A stretch of DNA of 64,000 nt from Chitinophagaceae bacterium (GCA_016787065.1 JAEUVD010000002.1:124001-188000), one strand, 5' to 3'. Positions 17,402 to 27,154 are shown, counted from the first letter of the stretch. Program-made: numbers and translations. Notes: generated by a model from the letters alone, not told the origin.

Positions 17402-18297
17402 TATAGCATGTTTTTAAGTTGATCCATCAATTCTGCACTCATCTTTTCGATGGCTTGAAAACTATACCCTGCTATATGCGGCGTAATAATTACGGGGTAT
17501 TGTAATAACTGTTCAATTTTATTCTGAGGAGTTTGCAGAACCTCCTGAATAGCAGCTTCTTCTTCCAATACATCTAAACACGCTCCACTTATATTTCCCT
17601 GTTGTAAACCATACAAAATGGTATCGGTAGCACATACTTCTCCGCGCGACGCATTAATTAAAATATGCGTTTTACATGTCTTTAAAAAATCATCATTATA
17701 GTAGTGTTTGGTTTCTTTATTCAATGGAACATGGAATGATATAATATCGGCTTTTTGTTTTAATTCTTCCAAAGAAACTTGTGTTACCCAATCATCGCTG
17801 ATACCTGGTTTATACTTATCGTACACTATTATTTCTGATGTAAATGCTTGAAGTTTTTTAGCAACTGCCGAACCGGTATGCCCGTAACCAATGATGCCCA
17901 CGCATCGCTGCGCAAGTTCCTGTCCGCGGTTTCCTTCACGAATCCATTTCCCTTGTTTGATCTCGTTGAAGGAAACGGGAATTCGATGTAACAGTGCTAA
18001 CAACATACCACAAACGTGTTCAGCCACCGAATTCGCAATGCCTTCCGGCGATGAGAAACAGGCTATGTTATGGCTCTTACAATAATCTGTATCAATAATT
18101 TCCATGCCCGAACCCAATCGTGCAATCCACCGAAGTTGTGGTACTGTTTGTAACTGTTCTTTCTGTAATACGAGTTTATTAGAAGTAACGATTCCCTCTA
18201 CCTCCGGATCCCATTCACTCAATAGAAAGTAGTTTCGCTCTTGCAATAATTTTCTGAAGGTGTCAGAAACAGGCGCTGCTAACAATACCTTCTTCAT
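17401..18297 (-). CDS. D-2-hydroxyacid dehydrogenase (NAD-dependent)
   Basis: A 298-residue protein of the D-isomer-specific 2-hydroxyacid dehydrogenase family. The Rossmann motif GIIGYGHTGSAVAKKL lies near residue 140. The catalytic Arg is in NASRGEV, and the catalytic His is in TPHIAGYS near the C-terminus. The family includes phosphoglycerate, hydroxypyruvate and lactate dehydrogenases; no regulatory ACT domain is present, which argues against the standard SerA form. It lies two bases after the fabD stop and overlaps plsC by one base, so it is co-transcribed with lipid genes, but the substrate is not evident. Confidence 0.85.
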   Translation of the reverse strand: MKKVLLAAPVSDTFRKLLQERNYFLLSEWDPEVEGIVTSNKLVLQKEQLQTVPQLRWIARLGSGMEIIDTDYCKSHNIACFSSPEGIANSVAEHVCGMLLALLHRIPVSFNEIKQGKWIREGNRGQELAQRCVGIIGYGHTGSAVAKKLQAFTSEIIVYDKYKPGISDDWVTQVSLEELKQKADIISFHVPLNKETKHYYNDDFLKTCKTHILINASRGEVCATDTILYGLQQGNISGACLDVLEEEAAIQEVLQTPQNKIEQLLQYPVIITPHIAGYSFQAIEKMSAELMDQLKNML

Positions 18298-18299
18298 GC

Positions 18300-19175
18300 T
18301 TACAAACTATTGGTTACGGCTTCTCCGTCGATTTTTTTCACAAGTCCTTGTAATACATTACCCGGACCTACTTCGGTAAATTCAACAGCGCCATCTTTAC
18401 GCATGGCTTGCACGCTTTGCGTCCATAAAACGGGTGCGGTTAATTGAGCTATCAGATTTAATTTTATTTCATCGGCATTTCGAACGGCACGGGCATTCAC
18501 GTTTTGGTAGATAGCACATACCGGTTCTGAAAATGTAGTTTCTTCTATTGCTTGTTGCAACTCTTGTCTGGCCGGTTCCATTAAAGGCGAATGAAAAGCA
18601 CCGCCAACCGGCAGTACCAAAGCTCGTTTAGCGCCTGCTGCTTTCATTAACTCGCAGGCTATTTCAATTCCTTTTATACTACCTGAAATAACTAATTGTC
18701 CTGGGCAGTTATAATTAGCCGCAACAACTACTTGATCCTTTATCGAAGCGCAAATTTCAACTACCTTTTCATCGGCCAAATTCAACACGGCTGCCATGGT
18801 AGAAGGGTTCATCTCACAAGCTTTTTGCATAGCATTCGCTCGCAATGAAACCAAACGTAAACCATCTTCAAAACTTAAGGTTCTATTAGCTACCAAAGCA
18901 GAAAATTCTCCGAGCGAATGACCGGCCACCATATCCGGTGTTGGATTGTGCATTAAAAACTTTATGACAGAATGAAGAAAAACAGCGGGCTGAGTAACGT
19001 TTGTTTGTTTCAAATCATCAGCACTACCTTCAAACATACTATCTGAAATTCTAAAGCCAAGAATATCGTTAGCCTGTTCAAATAAATTCTTCGCTAATTC
19101 CGATTGCTCATATAAATCTTTTCCCATACCGGTAAACTGTGAACCTTGTCCGGGAAATACATATGCATGTTTCAT
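18300..19175 (-). CDS. fabD: Malonyl-CoA:ACP transacylase
   Basis: Loads malonate from CoA to acyl carrier protein for fatty-acid elongation in the cytoplasm. The 291-residue protein starts with the family signature YVFPGQGSQFTGMG. It has the nucleophile Ser in GHSLGEFSAL (near residue 83) and the partner His in GGAFHSPLM (near residue 190). Length and motifs are complete. It is first in a tight leftward set with the dehydrogenase, plsC and the priA fragment. Confidence 0.95.
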   Translation of the reverse strand: MKHAYVFPGQGSQFTGMGKDLYEQSELAKNLFEQANDILGFRISDSMFEGSADDLKQTNVTQPAVFLHSVIKFLMHNPTPDMVAGHSLGEFSALVANRTLSFEDGLRLVSLRANAMQKACEMNPSTMAAVLNLADEKVVEICASIKDQVVVAANYNCPGQLVISGSIKGIEIACELMKAAGAKRALVLPVGGAFHSPLMEPARQELQQAIEETTFSEPVCAIYQNVNARAVRNADEIKLNLIAQLTAPVLWTQSVQAMRKDGAVEFTEVGPGNVLQGLVKKIDGEAVTNSL

Positions 19176-19311
19176 GTGTTATTTTTAAAGGGGCTAAATT
19201 AGATAAAAAGTTTTAGGAATAGCTTGTAGAAATACATACCACTTAGATTATAATTCTGTTAGCTGTTGATGTGAAGCCTAAAACTTCCATGTTGCGTCAT
19301 GCGCTCAACCA

Positions 19312-21036
19312 TTAAGCATCTTGCAGGATTTCCTTCATCTTACTTTGAACAAAATCAAGAAGTTGTTTTACGTAATCCGAACTGAAATTAAATGCAATAC
19401 CTGCGGTTTGGTAGAGTTCCGGAAGACTTAAGGTATTGCCTTTACTCAAGGCCAACATATACCGATCGAGTGTGCCTTCTTTGTCGTTAGCATATTGCTT
19501 CCACATAGCTAAAGCCCCGAGTTGTGCGATACCATATTCGATATAATAGAAAGGAACTTCAAACAAATGCAATTGCTTTTGCCAGAGTATGGCACGATAA
19601 TCTTCCAACCCTTCCCATGAAATATTCTTAGGTGCAAATTCCGCATGAATAGCTAACCATGCATTCGTTCGTTCTTGATTACTATGGTTCGGATGGGTGT
19701 ACATCCAATGTTGAAACTTATCGATGGTTGCAATCCAAGGGAAGATAGATAAGGCGCGTTCTAATTCTTCCATTTTCGCACGCTTCAATTCTTCGGCATT
19801 CGGATAGAAGGTATGCCACTCTTCCATACTAAATAATTCCATACTCATACTTGCCAATTCCGCCATCTCCATCGGGTATTCTTTGTAGGCACTTAAAGCA
19901 AGTTCATGACTTAAAAAGGAATGCAACGCATGCCCGCCTTCATGCATCATAGTAACTACGTCATCTGCCGTACCGGCAGCATTCATAAAAATAAAGGGCG
20001 CTCCGGTTTCTGCAAGCGGACAATTATATCCACCCGGCGCTTTTCCTTTTCTACTGTCTAAATCAAAATGATTCATTCGTTGCATCGTTCGTAAACAGTT
20101 ACCGAAAAAAGGATTTAGCCGACTAAACACCGCCGTTGATTTCTCTAAAAGTTCATCGCCGTTTTTAAAGGGTTCAAGTGGTTGTTGGCCTTCGGGTTCG
20201 GCATCTACATCATACGGTTTGAGTACTTCCAACCCAAGTTGTTTTCGTTTATGCTCATAAAGTTCTTCCACAACCGGCGTAATGAATGTTTTAATTGCTT
20301 CATGAAATTGATAGCATTCATCAACACCATAATCAAACCGGCCGAGTTCTTTAAATTTGTAATCACGATAATTATCGAAGCCGGCGTGGAGTGCAACCTG
20401 ATGTCGTTTTTGGAGTAAATCATTCATCAGTGTATTAAGCGTTTCTTCATCTTGCTTTCTTCGCTCATTGACTTTGTGATAGACTTCTTCGCGCAAAGAA
20501 CGATTGCTTTGCATAAGGAATTTTGCAGCTTGCTGAAGGGTATATTCTTTCCCTTGCACTTCAACACTCATTTTTCCGGTAATAACACCGTAATGCTGTG
20601 CTAGCACACTGAGGTCGGCTTGGAGAGGAATATTTTCTTCACGAAATAACTCAATGTCTTTTCGCACACCACGTAAGTAAATTTCATTTTCTTTTCCTTG
20701 AAGTGAAGCAATGAATGGCGATGCCAATAATTTTTTATTAAGTGCATCTGCGTAGGGCTTGATGCGGGGTTCAATGTGCAAACAAAAATGATTAAAATCC
20801 TCTTCAAGCTGTTTGTTCTCTGTATCGCAGGTCATTTTAATTTGTTTCCAACAGGCTTCCTCGCTGATAACAGCTTGTATTTCGGAAAGATCGTTTAACC
20901 ACCGATGAAATTCCGACTCTGTTTCTATTGTTCTGTTTTTAAGGTCTTCAAAAAAAGGTTGAAGTTCTTCCCATTGTTCCAACTTGAATTGTTCCGGAAT
21001 AAATTGTCGTGGTGTTTTTTGTATATCAGCAGTCAT
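19312..21036 (-). CDS. M3 family oligoendopeptidase
   Basis: A 574-residue zinc metallopeptidase of the M3 family (PepF/thimet-oligopeptidase type), which cleaves short peptides in the cytoplasm. The zinc motif HEGGHALHSFLSHEL is present near residue 360, and the third ligand Glu lies in EMAELASMSMELF. The N-terminal half is helical, as expected. No signal peptide is present. A promoter box at 21059-21066 gives a leader of about 20 bases. It is a single gene, separated from fabD by 136 bases. Confidence 0.92.
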   Translation of the reverse strand: MTADIQKTPRQFIPEQFKLEQWEELQPFFEDLKNRTIETESEFHRWLNDLSEIQAVISEEACWKQIKMTCDTENKQLEEDFNHFCLHIEPRIKPYADALNKKLLASPFIASLQGKENEIYLRGVRKDIELFREENIPLQADLSVLAQHYGVITGKMSVEVQGKEYTLQQAAKFLMQSNRSLREEVYHKVNERRKQDEETLNTLMNDLLQKRHQVALHAGFDNYRDYKFKELGRFDYGVDECYQFHEAIKTFITPVVEELYEHKRKQLGLEVLKPYDVDAEPEGQQPLEPFKNGDELLEKSTAVFSRLNPFFGNCLRTMQRMNHFDLDSRKGKAPGGYNCPLAETGAPFIFMNAAGTADDVVTMMHEGGHALHSFLSHELALSAYKEYPMEMAELASMSMELFSMEEWHTFYPNAEELKRAKMEELERALSIFPWIATIDKFQHWMYTHPNHSNQERTNAWLAIHAEFAPKNISWEGLEDYRAILWQKQLHLFEVPFYYIEYGIAQLGALAMWKQYANDKEGTLDRYMLALSKGNTLSLPELYQTAGIAFNFSSDYVKQLLDFVQSKMKEILQDA

Positions 21037-21058
21037 GAACCTAAAATTATTTTGTGCG

Positions 21059-21066
21059 CAAATATA
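21059..21066 (-). promoter_or_regulatory. -7 promoter box for the M3 peptidase
   Basis: TATATTTG on the minus strand, a full TAnnTTTG match, 23 bases before the ATG at 21036. No clear -33 element was found. The rest of the 271-base space to the wzc end (21037-21307) shows no gene and no obvious terminator for the polysaccharide locus. Confidence 0.5.
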
Positions 21067-21307
21067 GGTTGTGTAATCTTAGCCACTGATATCTTCGGCC
21101 ATTAGAAACGTTCTATGCGTTGTGTTTTTTACAAGTAGTTAATACCTGCGATAACCATTGAAGTGTACACCCTTACACTAAGCATACTTTGGGTTATTGC
21201 AATTAACTAAACATGGAGCCGATGTTATGCGTAACTAATTAATTGACAAACTGTGGGAGCTACAATTTTTTGTGTGGCGTGATTTGTCAGTAAGTACTTC
21301 CTTAAGA

Positions 21308-23743
21308 TTATTTTTTCTTTTTGAACCAAGAGAAAATGCCACGTTTAGGTTTTTCCTTCTTGCCGTAACTACCATAGCTATGTCCGTAACCGTAGCCATA
21401 ACCATAGCCACCGTAACCATACCCGTAACCATAGCCGTAGCCATAGCCTTTACGAATATCTGAGCCATTCAGTAAGAAAGACATGTTATTCAATCGCTTT
21501 TCGGCGTGCAAGGCGTAAGGAATTCCAATCATTCTTCGGTCGAGGTAATTCGCACGAACCACGTAAATAGACGCATCTACATACTTATTAATTAAAAGGG
21601 TATCGGTAACCATTCCTACCGGTGCGGTATCTACAATTACGTAATCATACTTTTCTTTAAGGCTATTGAAAAGTGTTTGTACACGTTCATGCAATAATAA
21701 CTCGGATGGGTTCGGAGGAATATCACCGGAGGAAAGAATATCAATATTTTCCTTCAACGGTGTTCGAATAATAATATCGCGTAAGTCGAGTTGAGGATTA
21801 GAAATGTAATTGGTAATTCCGATATGATCTTCCAACCCAAGATACTGCAATAATTTAGGTGCTCTTAAATCGAGCCCAACCAGAATAACCTTTTTACCCG
21901 TGAGTGCAATGGTTGATGCAAGGTTAAGCGATATAAACGATTTCCCTTCGCTGGAAAGTGTAGAGGTAATTACAATGAGTTTACCCGTATTGGTTGGAGC
22001 GTTGCTTAAAATAAAATCCATGTTGGTACGCACCATACGGAAGCTTTCTGCAATATCGGTAGATACCCCTTTTGAAACTACTAAATGGTTATCATGTTGT
22101 GTAAACGGAATATCTCCAATAAACGGAATATTTAGTTTCTCAAGGTCTTTATAACTATGCACCTTGGTATCGAGCATATTCTTCAGGTACAAAAGGAAGG
22201 ATGGAATTAATAAACCAAATGCCAAAGCCATGGTATAGATTCCTTTCTTATCCGGCGAAACCGGTGAGCCTGAACTCATGGCTTCGTCAATAGTTTTAGT
22301 ATTATCTACAGCAACAGCCATAGCAATATTCGTTTCTTCACGTTTTTGTAAAAGGTATAAGTAAAGTGCCTCTTTAATTTGTTGCTGACGATCGATCGAT
22401 TTAAACTGTCGTTCGAAACTTGGAGCTTGATATATTTTCGACGAGTACGTACCGGCTTGAGACGATAACGAACTCATTTGTATTTGCAACGTTGTACGGT
22501 AAGTAGATAAACTTCCGATGATACTTTGTTTTAAGTTTTCGAGTTGAAGATCGAGTGATTCGATAACCGGATTAATTTCAGTAGCATTTTGTAATTGTCG
22601 GTTTCGCTCGATTACAATTTGATTATAACTATTAATCATACCGGAAGTGGTACCTTCATTGATACCCAGATTGGTTGGAATGGCATCGGTATTACTACTT
22701 CGTTGAATGAAATTAAAAATGTAATCAGCGGCTTTCATTTGGGTAGAGAGCTCATAGATACGTTGCTTGGTAGTACGGTCTGATTCCAAGGCCATTTTCG
22801 CCTGACCTTGAATATCTACCAATCCCTGGCTTTGCTTAAAACTTTGCTCAGAGCTTTCAACAGAAGTTAATTCTCCGGTTATAAAATTCAAACGTTCTGA
22901 AATGATGTCTGCCGTGTTCTTGGATATTTGATTGCGTGCTTCTTTAGCATCTTGGTTATGTTGATAAACCAGATTATCGATTATATCTTCTGCTTTTTCT
23001 CTGGAAGGATCGCTAACAGATAGTACTAAAATACTCGCTGTTTTGTTTACAGGCTTAACCGTTAATGCATTCTGATAACGTTGAACAGCAGAACGTAAAG
23101 TACTTTTTACAACCTGTATCGTTTGACCTTTAAAATTTCTAACATTCGTACTAAACAAACTCACTACAGCATGTCCGATAGGTGTTAAGATGGTATCTCC
23201 AAAATGATGACGAACGGGTTTCGGATTTATTTTACTGATTAAGCTAAATTCTTTTTCATTGATAACTGCTATTTGCAAGGTGCCTTGTACAACATCCTTC
23301 TTTTCATTATTTAAAAGAAAAACACGAATCGGCGACTTCTTATAAATTTCGTTATGAATTATTTTTCCCTTTGCGGTATAGGTTATTTGAAGGTTCAAAT
23401 CGTTCACCACTTTGGTCATAAGAGAACGTGATTTGAAAATTTCAATTTCGTTATCCATGCTACTCGGCTTAGAGAGAAGTTCCACATCACTAAAGGCGTC
23501 TAATTCAGAGAGAACATTTCCTTTTTTATCGCCAAGAATTAATACCGAGGTAGAAGCAGAGTAAATAGGAACCTGATAGCGTAAATAGATATAGGCTACC
23601 ATAAAAGAAAAAACCAACGCAATTAAAAACCAATACCAATGAATGATAAAGTAGCTAACGAGCATTTTCAAATTAATACCGGCGTCAAACGAAATGGATT
23701 CACGTTTTTTCTCCGGATGTAATTCTTCTTGATCTAATTCCAT
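21308..23743 (-). CDS. Wzc-like polysaccharide co-polymerase / tyrosine autokinase with Gly-Tyr tail
   Basis: An 811-residue inner-membrane protein controlling chain length and export of surface polysaccharide. A Wzz domain follows TM1 (about 31-52); a coiled-coil periplasmic part and TM2 (about 500-520, MALAFGLLIPSFLLYL) come next, then a cytoplasmic BY-kinase domain. Walker A is TSTLSSEGKSF near 598, Walker A' is VILVGLDLRAP and Walker B is YDYVIVDTAP. The usual PGEGKS is SSEGKS here, with the essential Gly-Lys-Ser kept. The C-terminus carries 11 Tyr in alternating GY units (about residues 769-795), the cluster expected to be autophosphorylated, followed by a basic tail (KKKK). Last gene of the locus, 10 bases after the Wza-like gene. 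Confidence 0.93.
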   Translation of the reverse strand: MELDQEELHPEKKRESISFDAGINLKMLVSYFIIHWYWFLIALVFSFMVAYIYLRYQVPIYSASTSVLILGDKKGNVLSELDAFSDVELLSKPSSMDNEIEIFKSRSLMTKVVNDLNLQITYTAKGKIIHNEIYKKSPIRVFLLNNEKKDVVQGTLQIAVINEKEFSLISKINPKPVRHHFGDTILTPIGHAVVSLFSTNVRNFKGQTIQVVKSTLRSAVQRYQNALTVKPVNKTASILVLSVSDPSREKAEDIIDNLVYQHNQDAKEARNQISKNTADIISERLNFITGELTSVESSEQSFKQSQGLVDIQGQAKMALESDRTTKQRIYELSTQMKAADYIFNFIQRSSNTDAIPTNLGINEGTTSGMINSYNQIVIERNRQLQNATEINPVIESLDLQLENLKQSIIGSLSTYRTTLQIQMSSLSSQAGTYSSKIYQAPSFERQFKSIDRQQQIKEALYLYLLQKREETNIAMAVAVDNTKTIDEAMSSGSPVSPDKKGIYTMALAFGLLIPSFLLYLKNMLDTKVHSYKDLEKLNIPFIGDIPFTQHDNHLVVSKGVSTDIAESFRMVRTNMDFILSNAPTNTGKLIVITSTLSSEGKSFISLNLASTIALTGKKVILVGLDLRAPKLLQYLGLEDHIGITNYISNPQLDLRDIIIRTPLKENIDILSSGDIPPNPSELLLHERVQTLFNSLKEKYDYVIVDTAPVGMVTDTLLINKYVDASIYVVRANYLDRRMIGIPYALHAEKRLNNMSFLLNGSDIRKGYGYGYGYGYGYGGYGYGYGYGHSYGSYGKKEKPKRGIFSWFKKKK

Positions 23744-23752
23744 TATTATGCT

Positions 23753-24517
23753 TTACTTATTTAAGAAGTTGAACAACCCGATTCCGAAGGAAGCGATTGA
23801 AATAACCAATCCGGTGTAACGAACCACATCCGATGTTTGTTTGATTTTAATTTTATTCATCTGAACATACACCACATCATTTTGGTTCAGATAATAAGCC
23901 GGCGAGGAAAAGATATCTCTTCCTGTAAGGTCGATCCATGTTTCCTTTCGTATACCTTGATTTTCACTAATCACTAATACCCGTTTTCTATTTCCGGTAA
24001 TTACTAAATCTCCGGCTGAACCTAAGGCTTCAATGAGTGTTATCTTTTCGTTGGGAACAGGTACTTGACCAGGTCGAGCTACATCGCCCATTACGGTTAC
24101 TTTGAAATTTGAAATACGCAGATTAACAATAGGGTTCTTGATATAATTTTTAATACGCTCGGTAAGTAAACCTACCGCTTCCGATTTTGTTAATCCAGCT
24201 AATTTAATAGTGCCTAAAACCGGAAATTCGATATTACCATCTTCATCGATTAAATAAGTAGAAGGGCCGCCTCCGGAGTTATTTAAGTTAAACGGTTTAC
24301 TGGCTTCCGGATCTTGTGAATTTACGGCAACAACAATCGTAAGAAGGTCATTCTTTTTTAATATCGGCACGTAATTCGTAACTACCGAATCGGTACTTGC
24401 AGGATGTTTCGCAGTCGTCTGAAAATAGATAAAATCTTTTTCTTTATTACACGAGGATGCCAAAAGAATCAGCAATGAAAACAAGATACTCGGAATAAGT
24501 GGTAACCTTTTAATCAT
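23753..24517 (-). CDS. Wza-like polysaccharide export outer-membrane lipoprotein
   Basis: A 254-residue protein forming, with Wzc, the export channel for polysaccharide across the periplasm and outer membrane. The ATG at 24517 is chosen because it directly precedes a lipoprotein signal (IKRLPLIPSILFSLLILLASSC, Cys about 23), whereas the longer frame starts inside the upstream gene. A Poly_export domain (LLTIVVAVNSQDPEASKPFN...YLIDEDGNIEFPVLGTIKLAGLT) is followed by a SLBB-type segment (FKVTVMGDVARPGQVPVP). A hydrophobic C-terminal segment (YTGLVISIASFGIGLFNFL) could be the outer-membrane helix. Gene order Wza-Wzc is classic. Confidence 0.92.
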   Translation of the reverse strand: MIKRLPLIPSILFSLLILLASSCNKEKDFIYFQTTAKHPASTDSVVTNYVPILKKNDLLTIVVAVNSQDPEASKPFNLNNSGGGPSTYLIDEDGNIEFPVLGTIKLAGLTKSEAVGLLTERIKNYIKNPIVNLRISNFKVTVMGDVARPGQVPVPNEKITLIEALGSAGDLVITGNRKRVLVISENQGIRKETWIDLTGRDIFSSPAYYLNQNDVVYVQMNKIKIKQTSDVVRYTGLVISIASFGIGLFNFLNK

Positions 24518-24551
24518 TAACACAGAAATAGGCTTGCAAGATAGGAAATAA

Positions 24552-26492
24552 TCAATTATTAAATAGGTCGGAGATATTGTATTTAGAGAGACTTGGCTTA
24601 TCAAGACATTCATACACCGAGTTCTGACTGATATATTCCGGTACTAGTTTTTTAAGAATTGAAACTAAATGAATGTCTGTAGCCTGTTGGAAAATAAGCT
24701 CTTGAAGTTCATTAATCATTTCGAGTACCACCTTATGGCTCTTCTCTTCCACATTCGCAATCATTATTTTTTGATGGTGAGTAGGTTGAATTTTTTCAGA
24801 ATCGTTTAACAACTCCTCATAGAGTTTCTCGCCCGGACGAAGACCGGTGAACTCGATCATGATGTCTTTGTATGGAACCAATCCGGAAAGGCGAATCATT
24901 TTTTCGGCCAAATCCACGATGCGAATACAATCGCCCATATCAAACACGTAAATTTCTCCGCCATGACCCATAATGCCGGCTTCAAGTACAAGCTGACAAG
25001 CCTCGGGAATCGTCATGAAATACCGTGTAATATCTTTATGGGTTACGGTAACCGGACCTCCCACTTCAATTTGCTTCTTGAATAATGGAATAACCGAACC
25101 GTTGGAGCCTAAAACATTGCCAAAGCGTGTGGTAATGTACTGCGTAGCCGATTTTTGATTTTTACTTTGAACATACATTTCAGCGGCTCGCTTACTGGCA
25201 CCCATTACATTGGTTGGGTTCACAGCCTTATCGGTAGAAACAAAAATCATTTTCTCTACCCGATAGGATTCAGCCAAATCAGCAATAATTTTTGTGCCTA
25301 AGGTATTTACACGAATTGCTTGAATAGGATTTGTTTCCATTGCCGGCACATGCTTATAGGCTGCCGCATGAAAAATCCAATCAATGTCATTTGCTTTGAA
25401 CACATTATCCATTGAAACGCTATCGTTAATATCGCAGAGTACATATTGTATCGGTATCGGACGATCGCCTTGTAGTTTGGCTAATTCAAATTCCAATTCA
25501 TAGAGTGGTGTTTCAGCTTGGTCGAGCAGGATTAATTTCTTAGGCAGATAGGATAGTAACTGACGCGCTATTTCTGAACCAATACTTCCTGCTGAACCCG
25601 TAATCAACACCACCTTATTCCCTATGGCTTGTTTAATATTTGTTTTATCGAGGGATATTTCATCACGCCCTAAAAGATCTTCAATTTTTACATCCTGAAT
25701 TTGTGAGGATGTCAGCTCCCCGTTCAACCATTTTTCGATTGGTGGAATAGACTTTACTTCCAATCCCCATTCAATACATTTATCTACGATTTCTCGCTTC
25801 TCTTTAGGTGTAATATTTTGAAGGGAAATAATAATTTGCTTGGCATTGAATTTTTGGAGGGTTCTGCTAATATCATCGCCCGAAAATAAAATTGGAACGC
25901 CTTTAAATGATTTTCCTTTTTTGGAAGGATTATCATCGATAAATGCCACTACAGCATGTTTAGAAGAAATTGCCTCATGAACCAATTGGCCGGAAACCCC
26001 TGAACCGTAAATAACAATTTTCTGTTTACTCACGTTTTTTCGTCCCATATTAAAGATATACTTCACCCCCATACGGAACTGAATTAAGAGGTAAATACTT
26101 AATACATAATGAACGAATACCGTTTGAAGTGGAATAGTAAATTCTTGCAACTTCATCGGCGAAGCCAAAATAAAAATAAAGCCTAAGTTCAGAATAAAGG
26201 CTAGGGTACGCGCATAAAAAACACGTTTGATATCATGTATACTGGTATGTCGAATGACCCCTTGGTGTGGTTTAAATACATAGTGCCCTACCAGTGAAAA
26301 GGCCAAGATAAATATCAAACCCTTGTAATATTCTAAAACACTCAACTGATTAAGCATGCGGTTGCTTAATAGGGTGTAGGCAATAATAAGAGAAAGGGAA
26401 ATCGTTAACAGGTCGATGAGAAGAACCACCCACTTCGATACAAAGCGATGTCCAAAATATTCTACAAGAGAAAAGTGGTTAAGTTTGCTCAT
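24552..26492 (-). CDS. CapD/WbpM-family nucleoside-diphosphate-sugar 4,6-dehydratase
   Basis: A 646-residue inner-membrane enzyme of the long SDR family that dehydrates UDP-GlcNAc-type sugars to 4-keto-6-deoxy intermediates. Four N-terminal membrane segments (about 18-140) are followed by a first nucleotide-binding region (IVIYGSGVSGQLV). The catalytic SDR domain has ITGSAGSIGSEIARQLL near 290, the FHAAAYKHVP motif, STDKAVNPTNVMGASKRAAE (Met in place of the usual active-site Tyr, normal for this subfamily) and GLRPGEKLYEELL. It feeds 6-deoxy-sugar synthesis for the locus. A 134-base gap with an inverted repeat at 26511-26525 precedes it, unusually wide for this operon. Confidence 0.93.
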   Translation of the reverse strand: MSKLNHFSLVEYFGHRFVSKWVVLLIDLLTISLSLIIAYTLLSNRMLNQLSVLEYYKGLIFILAFSLVGHYVFKPHQGVIRHTSIHDIKRVFYARTLAFILNLGFIFILASPMKLQEFTIPLQTVFVHYVLSIYLLIQFRMGVKYIFNMGRKNVSKQKIVIYGSGVSGQLVHEAISSKHAVVAFIDDNPSKKGKSFKGVPILFSGDDISRTLQKFNAKQIIISLQNITPKEKREIVDKCIEWGLEVKSIPPIEKWLNGELTSSQIQDVKIEDLLGRDEISLDKTNIKQAIGNKVVLITGSAGSIGSEIARQLLSYLPKKLILLDQAETPLYELEFELAKLQGDRPIPIQYVLCDINDSVSMDNVFKANDIDWIFHAAAYKHVPAMETNPIQAIRVNTLGTKIIADLAESYRVEKMIFVSTDKAVNPTNVMGASKRAAEMYVQSKNQKSATQYITTRFGNVLGSNGSVIPLFKKQIEVGGPVTVTHKDITRYFMTIPEACQLVLEAGIMGHGGEIYVFDMGDCIRIVDLAEKMIRLSGLVPYKDIMIEFTGLRPGEKLYEELLNDSEKIQPTHHQKIMIANVEEKSHKVVLEMINELQELIFQQATDIHLVSILKKLVPEYISQNSVYECLDKPSLSKYNISDLFNN

Positions 26493-26510
26493 TCCTTGTT
26501 TTGTAGTGTG

Positions 26511-26525
26511 AACAACTGTGTTGTT
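26511..26525. repeat. 15-bp inverted repeat upstream of the CapD-like gene
   Basis: AACAAC-TGT-GTTGTT, a perfect 6-bp inverted repeat with a 3-base centre, ending 19 bases before the ATG at 26492, in one of the few sizeable gaps of the locus. It could be a protein-binding site or a weak RNA hairpin near the ribosome-binding region; no function is shown. Confidence 0.4.
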
Positions 26526-26626
26526 AGGCAGCTGTTTGAAGGCACAAAATAGTCATAGTATTTTACTTTATTCACACTTTTTAAACAAAGAAGAATACAT
26601 ATTGTTTATTGTCATGTGTTTTATTT

Positions 26627-27154
26627 TTAATGCGTTCCACGACTAATTTTGATAACTTCATTAGTATCAAGCAAATAGCATTCCGAACTTGTAAAACCGC
26701 AGGTAATTCTTGCGCCGGGCATGAGTACGGCATGCGCACCAAGCTGCACATCGTGGTGTAACCCTGCGTGAATATGGAGTAAACAATTTTCTCCCAAGCT
26801 AACCGAATTGGTAATATAGCTATAGGGCATAAGTAAACATCCCTTTCCAAGGAGTACCGATTCGGGATGAAAGATTCGTGCTGTTGAATGAATAAGTGTC
26901 TCCGGAGTAATTTCTTTGTCGGCCAACTTATCAAATATATTTTTCCGAACGATGGGGTTGCCCACGGCAATGAGAAGGGGTATGGCATACCCTGGAATCA
27001 GGTTGGCGATAGAACCTAGCACCGGAATATTAAAAAACGTTGATCCTACGGGTAAACCATCATCCCAAATACCGGAGATGAATACTTCCTGTTGAAAACA
27101 GCTTATAATATCCTTCGCTAAACCACCCCCGCCTACAAGTTGAATTTCCTTCAT
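26627..27154 (-). CDS. NeuD-like sugar O-acyltransferase, short C-terminus
   Basis: A 175-residue protein of the NeuD/PglD type: an N-terminal nucleotide-sugar-binding fold (IQLVGGGGLAKDIISCF, FISGIWDD, IAVGNPIVRKNI) followed by a left-handed beta-helix made of hexapeptide repeats (IHSTARIFHPESVLLGKGCLL, NSVSLGENCLLH, GLHHDVQLGAHAVLMPGARI). Family members of about 210 residues continue with further repeats ending in GAGAVV. Here the pattern stops at GARIT and is replaced by about 25 unrelated residues, in no frame continuing the repeat. The ATG at 27154 directly precedes the first strand and lies after the terminator at 27175-27199. Probably acetylates a 4-amino sugar in the locus; activity is uncertain given the short helix. 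Confidence 0.7.
   Translation of the reverse strand: MKEIQLVGGGGLAKDIISCFQQEVFISGIWDDGLPVGSTFFNIPVLGSIANLIPGYAIPLLIAVGNPIVRKNIFDKLADKEITPETLIHSTARIFHPESVLLGKGCLLMPYSYITNSVSLGENCLLHIHAGLHHDVQLGAHAVLMPGARITCGFTSSECYLLDTNEVIKISRGTH

Noticed and set aside
21037..21307. Terminator expected after the wzc end of the polysaccharide locus
   Set aside because: Only a distant TGACAAA/TTTGTCA pair is visible, with no compact hairpin plus T-run; not supported.
21235..21468. Open frame coding for a Met/Ala/Thr/Val-rich repetitive peptide
   Set aside because: It is an out-of-frame reading of the Gly-Tyr repeat end of the Wzc-like gene and has no independent support.
26581..26988. Open frame that could continue the NeuD-like protein after a frameshift
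   Set aside because: Its translation does not continue the hexapeptide pattern; it is a shadow of the NeuD-like gene.
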